Shown piece after piece: positions 10,754-25,322 of a stretch of 64,000 bases of DNA (position 1 is its first letter; every line of letters starts with the position of its first letter). Source of the stretch: Macrotrachela quadricornifera (Eukaryota > Rotifera > Eurotatoria > Philodinida > Philodinidae); NCBI GenBank assembly GCA_022393335.1, contig JAJEKB010021106.1, forward strand, positions 426,148 to 490,147, read 5' to 3'. A program made the position numbers and the translations under genes. The notes beneath the pieces were generated by a model, which did not search any database, was not told the DNA's origin, and saw only the letters and a list, made by a program, of their open reading frames with translations.

Positions 10754-11880
10754 AGCTACGATTGTCATATTTATCACCAATAAAAGCTTTGCATCGAAAA
10801 AAAACTTAAATAAGAAGTTTTTTAGCTGAAAAAGCCGCCAAATTATTCATTTAGTGTGATATATATATTCATTATTCAAAAAGTAGCACAACACAATATC
10901 AAACAAGTATTCATGTGTGTTTGTTCGATGTTTTTCATTATTTATGTTACTGTTGGTATTACAGTCATTGCTCTTCTATTTATTCTTTTCATTAAAGACA
11001 TTTTCAATGGTTCTGTAAATACGACTAAAGCAACCATTACAAATGCTAATGATACATCAACAAATATAAAAGCAATACGAAAATGATATTTTGGTGCTTT
11101 CTTGAAAAAGGACATGAAAACAAAAATCGTATAAGGTACACCAAGTATTAATAAAATAATTATAAGTGCAACTATACGTTGAATCATTTTTAATTCTCGT
11201 TGAGCATGAAATAATGTATTTACTGGTGTTACATTTTTACTTGTTTCTCGAACATATCTAATCATCTTTAAATAGATTAATATTATAATTCTCATTGGAA
11301 TTAAATAAAGATATAATACATCAAATACGACTACAGCAGAAAAACTAAGAGGTGCTTGACACATTTGATCATCAACATGATATATAATTTGATTTGTATA
11401 TACTAATGGAATTGGATAAAGAATACCAAAAATCCATGTTAAACTAATAAGAAATATTTGAAATTTTGCTGATTGCCAAAATAGTCGAGTTGGATAAACA
11501 ATAGATATATATCGATATATTGATTGTAATAAATATGAATAATTTTGTATTCTAACTGCCATATAACACATATAACCTTGAAAAATACAAAATGAATCAT
11601 AGAAATGAATTTGTTTAAGATCATTTTGAAGTGTAAATAAAGCAATAGAAAACATATCACTTCCAAACATACCCAGGTCGAAAGTACCCCATCGGATCCT
11701 ATCGGATCCGACAAAATCCGACATTACCCGACAGTCGGATCCGATAGGAAACCGATAGCCGGAAACCCGTGAAATCCGACGAATTCCGACGCCGGAAATC
11801 ATCGGATTCCGGTAACAGGATCCGATGAAATCCTCCTGTCGGAAAACATCGGATCCGACAATATCCGACAATATTGCTGT

Positions 11881-12776
11881 TCTTAGGTCGATTTTATCAT
11901 ATAATTAGACAAGCAAGTATTTCTTTAACTAAATAATTTTTTTATTCATTTCGGTTCCATTTGTATATCCAAATGAAACAAAAAGTATTTTACTTATTTA
12001 AAAAATCTTTTCTATGCATTTATTTTAGGTCGAAATATATATAGATGGACAAGTATAAAATTAATTTAAAAATTTTTATTGTATGTATTTTAGGTCGAAA
12101 TATTTATATAGATGCACAGGAAAGCATAATATTAAGTAAACAAATTTTTATTCATTTATTTTAGGTCGAAATATTTATATAGATGGACAAGTAAGTATAG
12201 AATTAATTCAAAAATTTTTATTTATTTATTTTAGGTCCAAATATATATATACAGGGACAAGTAAGTATAATTTTAAGTAAAAAAATTTTTATTGATTTAT
12301 TTTAGGTCGAAATATTTATATACATGGACAAGTAAGTATAATTTTAAGTAAAAAAATTTTTATTCATTTATTTNNNNNNNNNNAATTTTAAGTAAAAAAA
12401 TTTTTATTCATTTATTTTAGGTCGAAATATTTATACAGATAGACAAGTAAGTATAAAATTAATTTAAAAAATTTTTATTGTATTTATTTTAGGTGGAAAT
12501 ATATATATACATGGACAAGAAAGTATAATTTTAAGTAAAAAATTTTTTATTGATTTATTTTAGGTCGAAATATATATATAGATGGACAAGTAAGTATAAA
12601 ATTAAGTAAAAAAATTTTATTTTATTTATTTTAGGTGGATTATACATTTACATGGAGAAGTAAGTATAATTTTAAGTAAAAGAAAATTGTTTTTTTTTAT
12701 TTTAGGGTGATTTTCATATACAATTATTTTAGTAAGTATTTTATTATGAAAATAATTGTTTTGTATTTGTTTTAGG
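11881..12776 (+). repeat. ~71-bp tandem array of exon/intron-like units
   Basis: About 12 units. TTTTAG followed by GG or GGT ends at 12028, 12093, 12164, 12234, 12305, 12420, 12492, 12563, 12634, 12705 and 12775, giving spacings of 65-72 bp outside the gap. Within a typical unit, a 26-nt segment (12165-12190) follows TTATTTTAG and is followed by GTAAGTATA, an AT-rich stretch, and the next TTTATTTTAG. The intron-like part is 44 nt. At least seven units have perfect GTAAGTAT. Real introns in this window are 48-67 bp in most cases. Whether any unit is spliced is unknown. Confidence 0.85.
12374..12383. other. Assembly gap (10 N) inside the tandem array
   Basis: Ten Ns interrupt one repeat unit. 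The spacing across it (115 bp between flanking acceptor-like sites) implies at least one collapsed or missing unit, so the true array length is unknown. Confidence 0.98.
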
Positions 12777-13231
12777 TTATTTGGATATACGATTATTGGT
12801 AACAAATATTTTACCTACGAAATCGGCATAGGATCCTATAATATCCGACGTTTTCCGATGTCGGATCCGACTGTCGGAAATTGTCGGATCCGACATCCGA
12901 CACCTTCCTATCGGAATCCGATCCAAAGGATTCCGACAACTTCCGATAGGATCCTATCGGAAATTGTCGGATTCCTATCGGAAGTTATCGGATTGCATGG
13001 GTTTTCCTGTAGGATCCGACGGGATCCGATAGTCGGATTTCTCGACCTGGGTAAGTATACCTATACATAAATTCGCAACAAGTAACATCCGAACTGTATG
13101 ACATGTTTTATCAAAAATGATAATTAATAAAAACATTATAGCAAGTATAATAGCGACAGCAGTACTTATAATATTGAAAATATCAAACGGTATAAACCAT
13201 GAGCCAATGACCACCATAATTGAGTTTTTAT

Positions 13232-14250
13232 TAGGTATTATTATTGCTATGAAAGAAAAGTAGAAAATAAATAAAGATATTTATATGAAATTAGTTCCTT
13301 TTTTTATTTAATCTTTCAAATTATTAATAGCTCAAATCTTTGCTCAAAGTACCAAAATATTTATATTCATTTTTTAATAAAATTTTACTATGATGTTTCA
13401 TTTGATACGCTATTGAAGGATAAAAATAACAAAAAATCAATGTCTCTATTACGTATTATAAAAATTAATAAAATTCTATTCAATTTTTTTAGTTAGATTA
13501 TCCTTTAGTAGAAAATTATTTATTAAAGAAAATAAAAAATAAAGATTAACGAGTTTTTCTATTTCATATCGACAATATAGATTAAATTTCAAACAATTCA
13601 TCATAATTGGAAGGATTTAGATATCATCTTATATTAAAATAAAAAATAAAACTATTTACTATACTCAGAATAAATCATCTATTATATACCAGTTTAATTT
13701 GTCTTTTTAAAAATATCTTTCGAGAAAATTATTAATAATGCTTAAAGTAAAGAAGACAGTATTGATCAACATTTCTACATAATAATATACATACTACTGC
13801 TTGAATCATATGATTCTTGAATGCATTATTCAACAATTCGAAATTTTGATCGTTTCGTATGAGATTGTATTCAACCAACTGTTTTAAGAATTTAACTATA
13901 GACACTGTTTACTTCTTTTCGAATAGTACTAACAAAGAATTGTATGTCGAATGAATTGTATTTGAAAGTTTTTTTTAACTTATAATTAATATATTCAAGA
14001 ATGTTGAATATAGTCTACAAGGACATTTGGAACACTGAATAATCATTAAAATATTTGAATAAACGAACTAATTCATCAACTAAAGCTTGTAGCATCATTT
14101 TTCAATTGATGGTACATGAAGATGCGTGTCATTTATGTTAGAATAAATTAATATTTAAAAAATGCGACATAGCTGCTAGTGGCAGTTTTACTGAAAGACA
14201 TTTTCTTGAAGATGTCCTTCTGCGACATTCTATCAAGGGTATATTATAGT
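13232..14250 (-). repeat. Duplicated receptor 5' flank, copy B
   Basis: Upstream block of the split receptor, collinear with 6541-7565 with small substitutions and indels. It contains the same acceptor-like TTTCTTTCATAG (AG at 13246-13247). The split copy has about 12 extra bases between this site and its start codon compared with copy 2. Confidence 0.85.
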
Positions 14251-15287
14251 GTAATAGAATTACTGAATTATATATAAGGATTTCTAGTTATGTATATATG
14301 AGAGTAATAAAGAGTAGAAAATTTCTTATTTCTCATATTTAAATTATTAGAGAAAACAATTAAGTTATTGAAACACAGTATTAACTTAAATCCATTCTGA
14401 GATTAACGCTTATATTTTAATTTTTTTAAAATAAAAGACATAATAGAAGTATTCCAAGTTGCTAGATCAAAGAATGAATAAAAAGAGTCTTGTTATGTAA
14501 AAAACGATTTAAATATTAATATTTAAGAATTTGTAGCGATAGATTCTTTCGTTTAATATTCTCATCAAAAGAAGATGAAAATTTATATACATATATCAAT
14601 GTTGTATAGATTTATTTAAGTCTATAGAATAATATTCGAATTTTAAATATTAAAGAAAAATTGGAATGAATATATTATTATAAGATCAGAAATATGAATG
14701 ATACTCCATACACATTACATATATTTCAAATATATATATACAGAAATGATCTTACAAGCATTTCTAAATCAAACTTAAATAATATTACTATAAAAGTATT
14801 GGTATTTTATATTTTCAGTCAATAGAAATAATCCTAAAAAGGTATTTTGTTTCCTCATAAAAAATAATATCGTAATTAGGTATTATTGCATTTACATAAT
14901 TTGACAAGATTGAATTGTTATATTGTTATTTTAAATACAAAAAAAGTCGCAAAATAAACTTAACTAGGAGAGAAACTGTTTCAGTCTTTTCATCATAAGT
15001 CGATCTCAGTAATGTATAAAAGAATATGAGATTGAAACTTTTTTTAAATTTATTATCAACAGATGAAATAGAAACAGTTTGAACAATCTGAGAAAATTCT
15101 TTTCTAAGAAATACTTTATCTGAAATCAACAAAAAATTTAATCATTTCCTAATTTCATTCAATAAACTTATACTTGTAACTATTAAGTAATTATTTTATA
15201 GAATAATTAATATTTCCATCATATAAACAATAGCACAATACAACATCAAACAAGTTCTCATTTATTTTATTTTATATTTATAATCAT
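14251..15287. other. Intergenic, AT-rich
   Basis: No gene or mobile element recognised. The short open frame at 14926-15132 has no motif and is probably chance. The last ~60 bp resemble the 3' flanks of the neighbouring receptor copies (CAACATCAAACAAG-like tract). Confidence 0.35.
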
Positions 15288-16232
15288 TTATGTCATTGTT
15301 GGAATTACAGTCACTGCTCTTCTATTTACTTGTTTCATTACGAATGTTTTCAGTTGTTCAGTTGTTTTAAATAAAATAATCATTATAAATGCTAATGATG
15401 TATCAACAAATATATAAGCAATACGAAAATGATATTTCGGTTCTTTTTTAAAAAAAGACATAAAAATAAATATTGTATAAGGAAAACCAAGTGATACGAT
15501 AATAAATACAAGTAAAACTATTCGTTGAATCATTTTTAATTCTCGTTGAGCATGAAATAATGTATTTACTGGTGTTACATTTCTACTCATTTCTCGAACA
15601 TATTTAATCATTTTTAAATAAATTAATATTATAATTCCCATTGGAATTAAATAAAGATATGAAACATTAAATATAGTTATAAAAGAAAGTCCAAAAGACA
15701 TTTGACATATTTGATCATCAACATGATATATAATTTGATTTGTATAAACTAATGGAATTGGATAAATAATACCAAAAATCCATGTTAAACTAATAAGAAA
15801 TATTTGAAATTTTGCTGATTGCCAAAATAGTCGGGTTGGATAAACAATAGATATATATCGATATATTGATTGTAATAAATAAGAATAATTTTGTATTCCA
15901 ACTGCCATATAACACATATAACCTTGAAAAATACAATGGGAATCATAAAAATATATTTGTTTAAGATCATTTTGAAGTGTAAATAAAGTCATAGCAACCA
16001 TATTAATTGCAAATATAAGTTCTGATAAACATGAATTTGCAACAAGTATCATTGGAACTGTATGACATGTTTTATCAAATATAATAATTAATAAAAAGAT
16101 AAGAGCAAGTATAATAGCAAATATAACACATATGATATTGAAAATATCAAATGGTATAAACCATGGTTGATTATATATTATAATCGAAGCATTGTTGGTT
16201 GACATTGTTGTTGCAAGAGAAGAGAAAGACAT
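15288..16232 (-). CDS. Rhodopsin-like 7TM receptor, copy 4 (314 aa)
   Basis: Intact single-exon receptor, over 90% alike to copy 2 by eye from helix 1 to helix 7, with a longer N-terminus: 23 residues before WFIPFDIF, including STNNAS, a possible glycosylation site at the second Asn. YRY occupies residues 124-126. The disulfide Cys pair and the LGFPYTIF helix-6 motif are kept. The tail reads TTEQLKTF where copy 2 has TTEPLKAS, so the Pro at the helix 7/8 junction is lost. An acceptor-like TTTATCTAG lies 8 bp upstream of the start (AG at 16241-16242). The ligand is unknown, and the near identity to copy 2 suggests recent duplication or gene conversion. Confidence 0.9.
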   Translation of the reverse strand: MSFSSLATTMSTNNASIIIYNQPWFIPFDIFNIICVIFAIILALIFLLIIIFDKTCHTVPMILVANSCLSELIFAINMVAMTLFTLQNDLKQIYFYDSHCIFQGYMCYMAVGIQNYSYLLQSIYRYISIVYPTRLFWQSAKFQIFLISLTWIFGIIYPIPLVYTNQIIYHVDDQICQMSFGLSFITIFNVSYLYLIPMGIIILIYLKMIKYVREMSRNVTPVNTLFHAQRELKMIQRIVLLVFIIVSLGFPYTIFIFMSFFKKEPKYHFRIAYIFVDTSLAFIMIILFKTTEQLKTFVMKQVNRRAVTVIPTMT

Positions 16233-16242
16233 GTTTCGTACT

Positions 16243-17299
16243 AGATAAAGTCAAAATGTTTTATTTTGAAAGATATTTATAGTCAATCGTTTACTAGTGA
16301 AATATTGTACATGGAGTATTAATACACCATCTTTTCTTTTAAGATAGTGACATATTTAGTGCTTGACAAAGCTTTTTTTTAAAGATATTTTATTTGAGTG
16401 AGAAGTAATACATCATTGGTATGAGCAATTGTAATGTATTATTATCTGTCAATTTTAAGAAGATGTAAAGTAGTAGAACATTAGTAATATTAGGTTTTTC
16501 TACTATTCAAAATGTCAGAATGAGATAAATCTTAAGGCGACTATTCTTTGATGGATTAGAAAGAATAAAAAATGTCAATCTCATTTTAATCTGATATATT
16601 AATATTATTTCGTAATATTTGAATGAAAAAAAAAACTTGTATTCTAAAATTTTTTCATGCTGGAAAAAAATTAGACCATTTATATTGAAAACCTTGAGTT
16701 CTGAGTTATTTCTTCAGAAAATAACGATAACCGTCGTTTTTCATGTTGAGTGACAACAATTTATTTGAAGGACTTTCATTAAACTAGTAATAAAGATAAT
16801 GATGTTCAGGATGATATATCGCTGTTACAATAAATGATCTCAGGTATGTGATGACATCGAATTTACTCCACAATATCAGTTTGAGTCTAAACGAATTTAG
16901 CATAGTAGGAAACTAAGAGATTTTTTCGATGTGACGGAGTGTTGAATATCACTGTTAAGTTTCATTCCACAAAATCTGATACATTGAAATCGACATGAAA
17001 AAAAGAGATTTATTTAAATGTAAATATTCTGATGTGTGCTGATCGACATGTTCAACAATATTGAACTGTCGTGTGACTAATCAGTCGAAATTCATGCATC
17101 ATTCGGATCCCTCGTATTGTACCTAAACGGACACTGCCATTAAATATTAAAAAAGGTTTGTTTCACTTGATTTTCAAAGTTTTTCGTTTCTAGATTTCAA
17201 AAAGTTGTTCTTCACCTTTTCCACCTCCTCTGCTTCAAGATAGAAGACGTGAACACCAGGACTTTATATCGTTGTTAGATCTTCTTGCGGTTTTGAGCT
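16243..17299. other. Intergenic upstream of receptor copy 4
   Basis: AT-rich sequence that should hold the receptor promoter. Nothing else is recognised. It does not share the ~1 kb 5' block of copies 2 and 3, so copy 4 has a different upstream region. Confidence 0.35.
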
Positions 17300-18850
17300 G
17301 TTGTGCTATGGAGAATTCATAATAGCATCAATGCCATCACCAGTTCCTTTACTATGACCTGTAGCTGTGAATGTCCAAGATGCCTTCAAATTGAAGTCAG
17401 CCTTGCGATGAATTAGGTTCAGAATGATGGCATTATTTTTAAAATGCGCATTGGCACTATGACTAAAAGAGAGAAGAGAGTTGACATAGTACATGGACTT
17501 CTAAAAGTCTTCTGTATCTAACAAGAGTAAGATTCACCTAAAATAATTGATCTTTTTTACTAGTGGAAAGTTCTTCTTGATGAATTTGACAAGAATTTTT
17601 GTACGCAGTAAACAAATGCTGTTGTGTGTTCCATGTAATTCCTTATAATCCATAAATTTTTCTGTACTTTTCCAGTAGTCAAATGAATTTTAAATAAGAT
17701 GGCTTGATGCTGACTGAAAAAACCTTGTTGAACTTCACGCTGGTGTATCAATGTGTAATTTATTGAGAAGTCAATTTGCGCTACAATGAACGACTTGTCT
17801 GTTGATTAACAATGCAAATCTCTGATATATTCACGTTGTTGACAATTACAACACGTGTAAAGTAAAAATGTGGACTATCTTTCTTTAATCTCTAAGAGCA
17901 GAGAGTCAACTGAGCCGATCACCTCTTGAAGAACAAATTTATTATCGACTTTTTTCCATAGCGTCCATGAACATTCGTCATCTAGATCCATAACATTGCT
18001 AAGGGTAAGAATATGTGTGATATTTATTTTCTATCGAACACTTGTCGCATTGTTCATTGAAGCACTCTTCTTCCTAGATAGTGCAAATCATTCGAGTATC
18101 CAGGTCTTTCATACTGATTTTCTCGCTGGCTGATTACGACGTTGCACCCATATATTCCTGGTAGTAGTGATTCCACGCCTATGATGAAAACACGATACTA
18201 TCGAATCAATATACAATCAACACAAACATTCAGTAACAGATCCATGTACTCATGAATAAGACACATGCATGTGTCATATCGCGTTGCAATTTTTACTTCT
18301 CGTGGTTGAAGAGCAGTTAAAGTCGATCTTGCGACAGCTACAGAAAATCGTTCGTTCAATGTCATCAGATAAGCATCCAAGACGGTCATTTTTAAAAACC
18401 AAACTGCCACTGATTGTCCGTTGATTTTAATCGTGTCTTAGGAGTTCGATGAGGTTCGACGGATCCCACCCTCACAATAAAACTTGACCATAGAATTAAT
18501 CGTTACATCAGATAAAGGAATATTGCCTCATAAACACTGTAGATAAGGTAGCATTCCTTTATTTTTTCGAAGAACGAGCAATCGTCGAGTCTGATTTGGC
18601 TTTGATGAAAGCCTGACAGATGATTGAAGAAATCGAAAGAAATGAAGATAGAATACGCACCATTTTTCGATTTTTTTCTCTACTCCATTCTTTAGGAGTA
18701 ATTATCATTAGACGAACTTGTACATCGGCATCATTCTCAGCGAATAGTTTTTTTTAGACCAGTCAAAAGCTCGAATGAGTGATACTACGGACCTAGACAT
18801 AAGAATCATTCGAGAAAATTCAAAAAAAAATTTAAAATGTCTTTACAACG
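17300..18850 (-). pseudogene. Degenerate ORF of an unclassified repeated (probably transposon) protein family
   Basis: Three blocks in order on the minus strand look like one decayed protein. At 18410-18198, the peptide includes ERFSVAVARSTLTALQPREV and then HDTC-like RYDTCMCLIHEYMDLLL. At 17751-17560 there is an HQREVQQGFFSQHQAILF block. At 17494-17306, NAHFKNNAIILNLI is followed by LKASWTFTATGHSKGTGDGI. The Cys/His block and the final GHxKGxxDGI resemble, from memory, conserved blocks of multi-copy uncharacterised proteins in many invertebrates. Stops and frameshifts separate the blocks. Assignment to a transposon is inference; it could instead be a dead host gene. Confidence 0.5.
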
Positions 18851-19232
18851 AGCTTCACCCATAATAAACTTTTTATCTCTTAAGCTTTATTATACTAGTA
18901 CAAAATTCATAAAATAAAAAACTTATACACAGATGATAATCAGTCGTGAGAGAAACAGTCTGTCATATTTAGTGATACATTGCGAACAGAAATTTTTTAT
19001 TAATTAGATAACCTCTCACTGATAATTTTGAGAAAGTTAAACTATTACCTTTGAAGAGTATATGCAACTTCTATTAAACATAATTTCAAAGATAAAGATT
19101 TATTTTTATACAGATCATTGTGTAATTTGTTTTTAGATCTCATAAACTATTAGGATTTATCAAAAAAAAATTTTTTTATATGAAAATAAACACAGATTAC
19201 AGTGACAATATTTATGTAAATAGATAAATGTT
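18851..19232. other. Intergenic, 3' side of the cholinesterase gene
   Basis: AT-rich sequence with no recognised feature. It should include the cholinesterase 3' UTR. Confidence 0.35.
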
Positions 19233-21640
<2,408 letters not shown>

Positions 21641-24600
21641 ATTCTTCTTTTTTTGTTATATAATCAAATTATTTTACTGATTGATTGATTAATTAATTAT
21701 TGAACAAGAATGATAATAAGAGATTATTATTATATACATATATATAGAAATAATAATAATAGTAATGATAACGTATGTACTGATATATGTGATGTTCTCT
21801 GCCTATTTTTCCAATTGTCAATTGTTGCAATTATTGGCAAGATGAAGAGAGAAGAGAACGATAAAAAAAAAAGGAGAAAGAAAGATGGAAAAGAAACGAA
21901 GAAAATGATAGAGAAAAACGAAATTGATTTCTTTTCTTCCTTAACATATTGTTATTCACAACTAGTGACTGGATATATCTTATATTTAAAAGCAAGCCGA
22001 CAATATGTTTTATTTCTTTGATCAATGACAAGTGATAAGATCTGATACTAGTGTGTAGAAAATAGTTGGATGTTGTCTAGTGGCGATGATAATAATGTTG
22101 ATTATAGAGTACTAACATAAGCGAATCGTCATGAATTGAGAATAATATATATATATATATATTCTTATATATTGATCGATATACCGTAATAATTCAATTA
22201 TTTTTACCTTTTACAATATTTTTTAATTAAATTAATTATTAAACTAGTAAATTCAGATAAAATAATTTCATCTCAATATTCATCTATAATCTGATCATGT
22301 GTATATGTTGCATTATATTATTTTGTTTTTTTGTCATGCATATGCATATAATTTTCATTAATCTTGTCTTTATAGAAATAAAATCCTGAATTGATTTTTT
22401 ATTCTTATTTGTCTTTATTTTATCATCGTTATTATCATTAATTTTTCTTTTTTGTTTATAATATTGTATTTATCAATAAAATATATAGATAAAAAAACTT
22501 TATTCTATTAATATATTGACAACATAATCAATGATTGACTATTTCAAGCTTTTATAGAAAATTATTGATTAGTTCATTGATGTAGCATATGAACACGATC
22601 GGATCGATTAATCGGTCTTTATTGAAAAAAAAAAAAATTTTTTTTTTTTAATAATGACGCCGCTTGTCATGTCTCATGAGAAACAAGATCGAAACGAATA
22701 TCAATTAAAGAACTTGAAGACTAAAAAGGCACGCTCATGGGTTTTTTTTTCTTTATGATTAGTCTATTGAGGTGCACCCAATAACTGTTGCTTACTTCCT
22801 ACTGAGTTACGATTATTATTATTTAATATTCAGCATATAGATCAAATGATACCCTTTAGGCATGTTGAGATGACGATGACAACCTTCCTTCCTGCTTGTT
22901 GTTTATATCTTATAAATCGATTTGTCTCGAAAGAGAAAAAATGTTAGATTATATCGACTAACCGCGTAACATTTAAATTCAATTAATCATAAACATATTT
23001 TTCCTTGAAATAAGATTATTATATGTCATATTGATCTTAATTTGAGTATGTTTTCAAGAAAATCCCACAAAAATAAATATTCCTTTTATTTTAATAATAT
23101 GAGCATCGATTGATTATCCTTCTCATGATATATTAATTTTGATATAAATACTAAAATAAAATTAATGATAATCGAACATGATAAACTATTTAATTAAAAT
23201 AAAATTTGAAAAGATTTTTTTATATATGAAAAATTATCGATTTTGACTAAATTGAATGTTTCATTCAAAAAAGACATTCTTTCATATGCATCTCAGTTAA
23301 AGAAAACATCATCTATGTATAAATAAATTCTTAAATTTACTACGATAAAACATATCATGTTCTGAGAATTTTAGTATAAAAATTTTAAATTTTCTTTTAA
23401 TATGCAAATTATATGTAACACTCGGAAATGCTGACAAATCCAAATAATGCACAGCATATGATATTATATAGTATATAAATGCAGTGAACCAATCAAGATT
23501 TTTGTCTTAACTAATAAAGAAATTCTTTCTAAAATATCATCAAGACTTATTTTATTTTGATCAAATGATAACTCAAATAAACAAAGGTACTATTAAAACC
23601 AAAAAAGAAAAGTCTTACTTCTAATGTGTATATTAAAATAAAATTTGTTACATTATCGATGTGTCATAGTACATGCTAAATATTCATTCACTGTCTTGTT
23701 TCATACGCACAACTAAATATAGTCGAATCAATTTAATATTATTAAGATGTGCTTAGATAAATTTTGATCTTTAAATTTTTGATCACATGTTATTTTAATG
23801 GACTAATAGTGATAATCAGTTATATAATTTACTATCTGCTTTGAGATCCAAATAGTATTAATATTAACATTGTTATTATCGATTGTAAACTTGTACTACT
23901 GGTACATGCTTGAACTTTATCATCTTTATCGTTTGTACTCAAGTAAAACATTTTTTCCTTTGTTTGTTGTAATTTATTTGTTAAAAATCTATCTCATCAT
24001 CTTAGTCAACTCATGTATATCCGATACAGTACCTATATCGAATAGTCTTCTGACGCTTTCTCAGTACATGGGTACCCTGAATTCAGTACTTTCTCTAGGA
24101 TATGCTGTTGTATTCTTTGTTGTGTTTCGATTCCATCATGTATGCGATTCTTCTACATCATTAACATGATACTACAGGTTTCGTAAGTCATGATTGATCT
24201 TTTCTCTTATAAAATGACTAATTTTTATGTATTAAAATAATTGCTAAATATTCATGTGATTGAGCACGTACACATTCATAATTTGTATATATTCTTGAAG
24301 TATAAAAGAGAAAAGAAAAATACACCTTGTCACATTCTTGCTGACGAGAGAAATAGTGATTGACTAAAATGGACATTCTGAGCTTGTACTTTTTCGTATT
24401 TTCTTTTTTCTAGATTATATTTCTGTCTTTTAATATTCAAAAATATGTTGAGAGTTTGCTGAATGATTGAGAATGGATTACCTTGTAGCGATTCGATCAG
24501 AATCAAATAGACTCAAGAGAAGTAGTTCTTAAGATCTCGCCATTTTGAGCTTGAAGCAAAAGTACCACTAATTGGAATTAAACTTGAAAAAATAGTAAGT

Positions 24601-25322
24601 ATTCGAATACTTAAAAAGTAAGTGATCTACCTGGCAAAAAATGGATTCAAACTAGGTTCTAAAAATGTATCGTATCTTAATTTATATCTCAACAACTGAT
24701 TATTAAAATCGACATGAATGTCTGCCCATCTAAAAGATATCTAATTCGATTTATAATACATCCATATTAACCGTGATGAACTCCCTATACGGCCATATTT
24801 CGGTATAATACATGTGATTGTATTACGATAGTATTTAATTATTATGGCACAAGCGTATTTGATTTTGCTTGTCCACTCACTCACTCATTCCCCTCTTCGT
24901 CGTCGTATTTCTCCTTGAATTAGATAATTACTAAAATGTGCCTTTTTATCTTTTTCTTGGAATACATAATATTTGTATTAATACTGTATACTAGCGACAT
25001 CTGTAAAATAGTTTTCAAAAATCTTTGTTATACAATTTATGAAATAGTAAATCATTTTTTTTATAGATTTCAAAATAAAATTTGATTTAATTTAAAAAAA
25101 ATTAAAGGTTAAATATAGACGTTTGATTAGTAGTAATAGAATATCAAATGAATGAAGGGCAATACATCTCATTGGATCGGTCATTTTTGTTCTTTTCCTC
25201 TTTCTTTCATTTTTCACCATAAGTATTGTATGACCTTAAAGATAATCTTTCATTGTTTAAAAAAGATTTTTTTTTATTTTTTTAAGAAATTAATTAATTA
25301 AATTAAAAGAAGGAAAATAAAA
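21641..25322. other. Intergenic between divergent genes
   Basis: 3.7 kb of AT-rich sequence between the divergently transcribed cholinesterase and SWIB genes, so both promoters lie here. There is a small (AT)n run at 22145-22165 and poly-A/poly-T runs near 22626-22650. The open frame at 23870-24169 has no recognisable motif and I do not call it. No mobile element ends were found. This is the cleanest non-repetitive interval of the window. Confidence 0.4.

Larger units (their letters stand above)
11672..13051. mobile_element. TA-flanked non-autonomous element with GGATCC-rich arms and an intron-like tandem core
   Basis: The terminal inverted repeat CCCAGGTCGA / TCGACCTGGG is exact, with TA at 11670-11671 and 13052-13053. 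The arms (11690-11875 and 12820-13045) carry dense TCGGATCCGA, CCGACA and GGATCCTATCGG motifs in both orientations, able to fold on themselves and on each other. The core is a ~71-bp tandem array with an assembly gap. No transposase is encoded. The TA duplication fits mobilisation by a Tc1/mariner-type enzyme (inference). A diverged relative with the same left terminus lies at 510-2048. Insertion disrupts a receptor gene on the opposite strand. Confidence 0.85.
10942..13217 (-). pseudogene. 7TM receptor copy 3, split in helix 2 by a transposon
   Basis: The 5' part (13217 to about 13054) encodes the N-terminus, helix 1 and the start of helix 2, ending VANLCIGIL. The 3' part (11669-10942) resumes at MFGSDMFSIALFTLQ and runs through helix 7 to EPLKMSLMKR and the stop. 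The two parts are separated by a 1,380-bp element at 11672-13051. Across the junction the host sequence aligns residue for residue with copy 2, and removing the element plus one TA leaves the frame intact. Both parts keep Cys, YRY (IYRYISIVYP) and GVPYTIF and show no other break, so the insertion looks recent. It is non-functional as a single ORF unless the element is excised. Confidence 0.85.

Noticed and set aside
11881..12776. Array considered as a CRISPR or simple minisatellite
   Set aside because: There are no constant repeats separated by unique spacers, since the whole 71-bp unit repeats, so it is not CRISPR. A plain minisatellite is possible but would not explain the conserved splice-like borders.
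13042..13060. GGTAAGTAT at the right element border as a donor used to splice the insertion out of the receptor
   Set aside because: The motif is on the plus strand while the receptor is on the minus strand, and no suitable donor/acceptor pair brackets the element on the minus strand.
23870..24169. 99-codon open frame in the large intergenic region
   Set aside because: It has hydrophobic residues but no helices in a recognisable order, no homologous motif, no splice partner and AT-driven composition.
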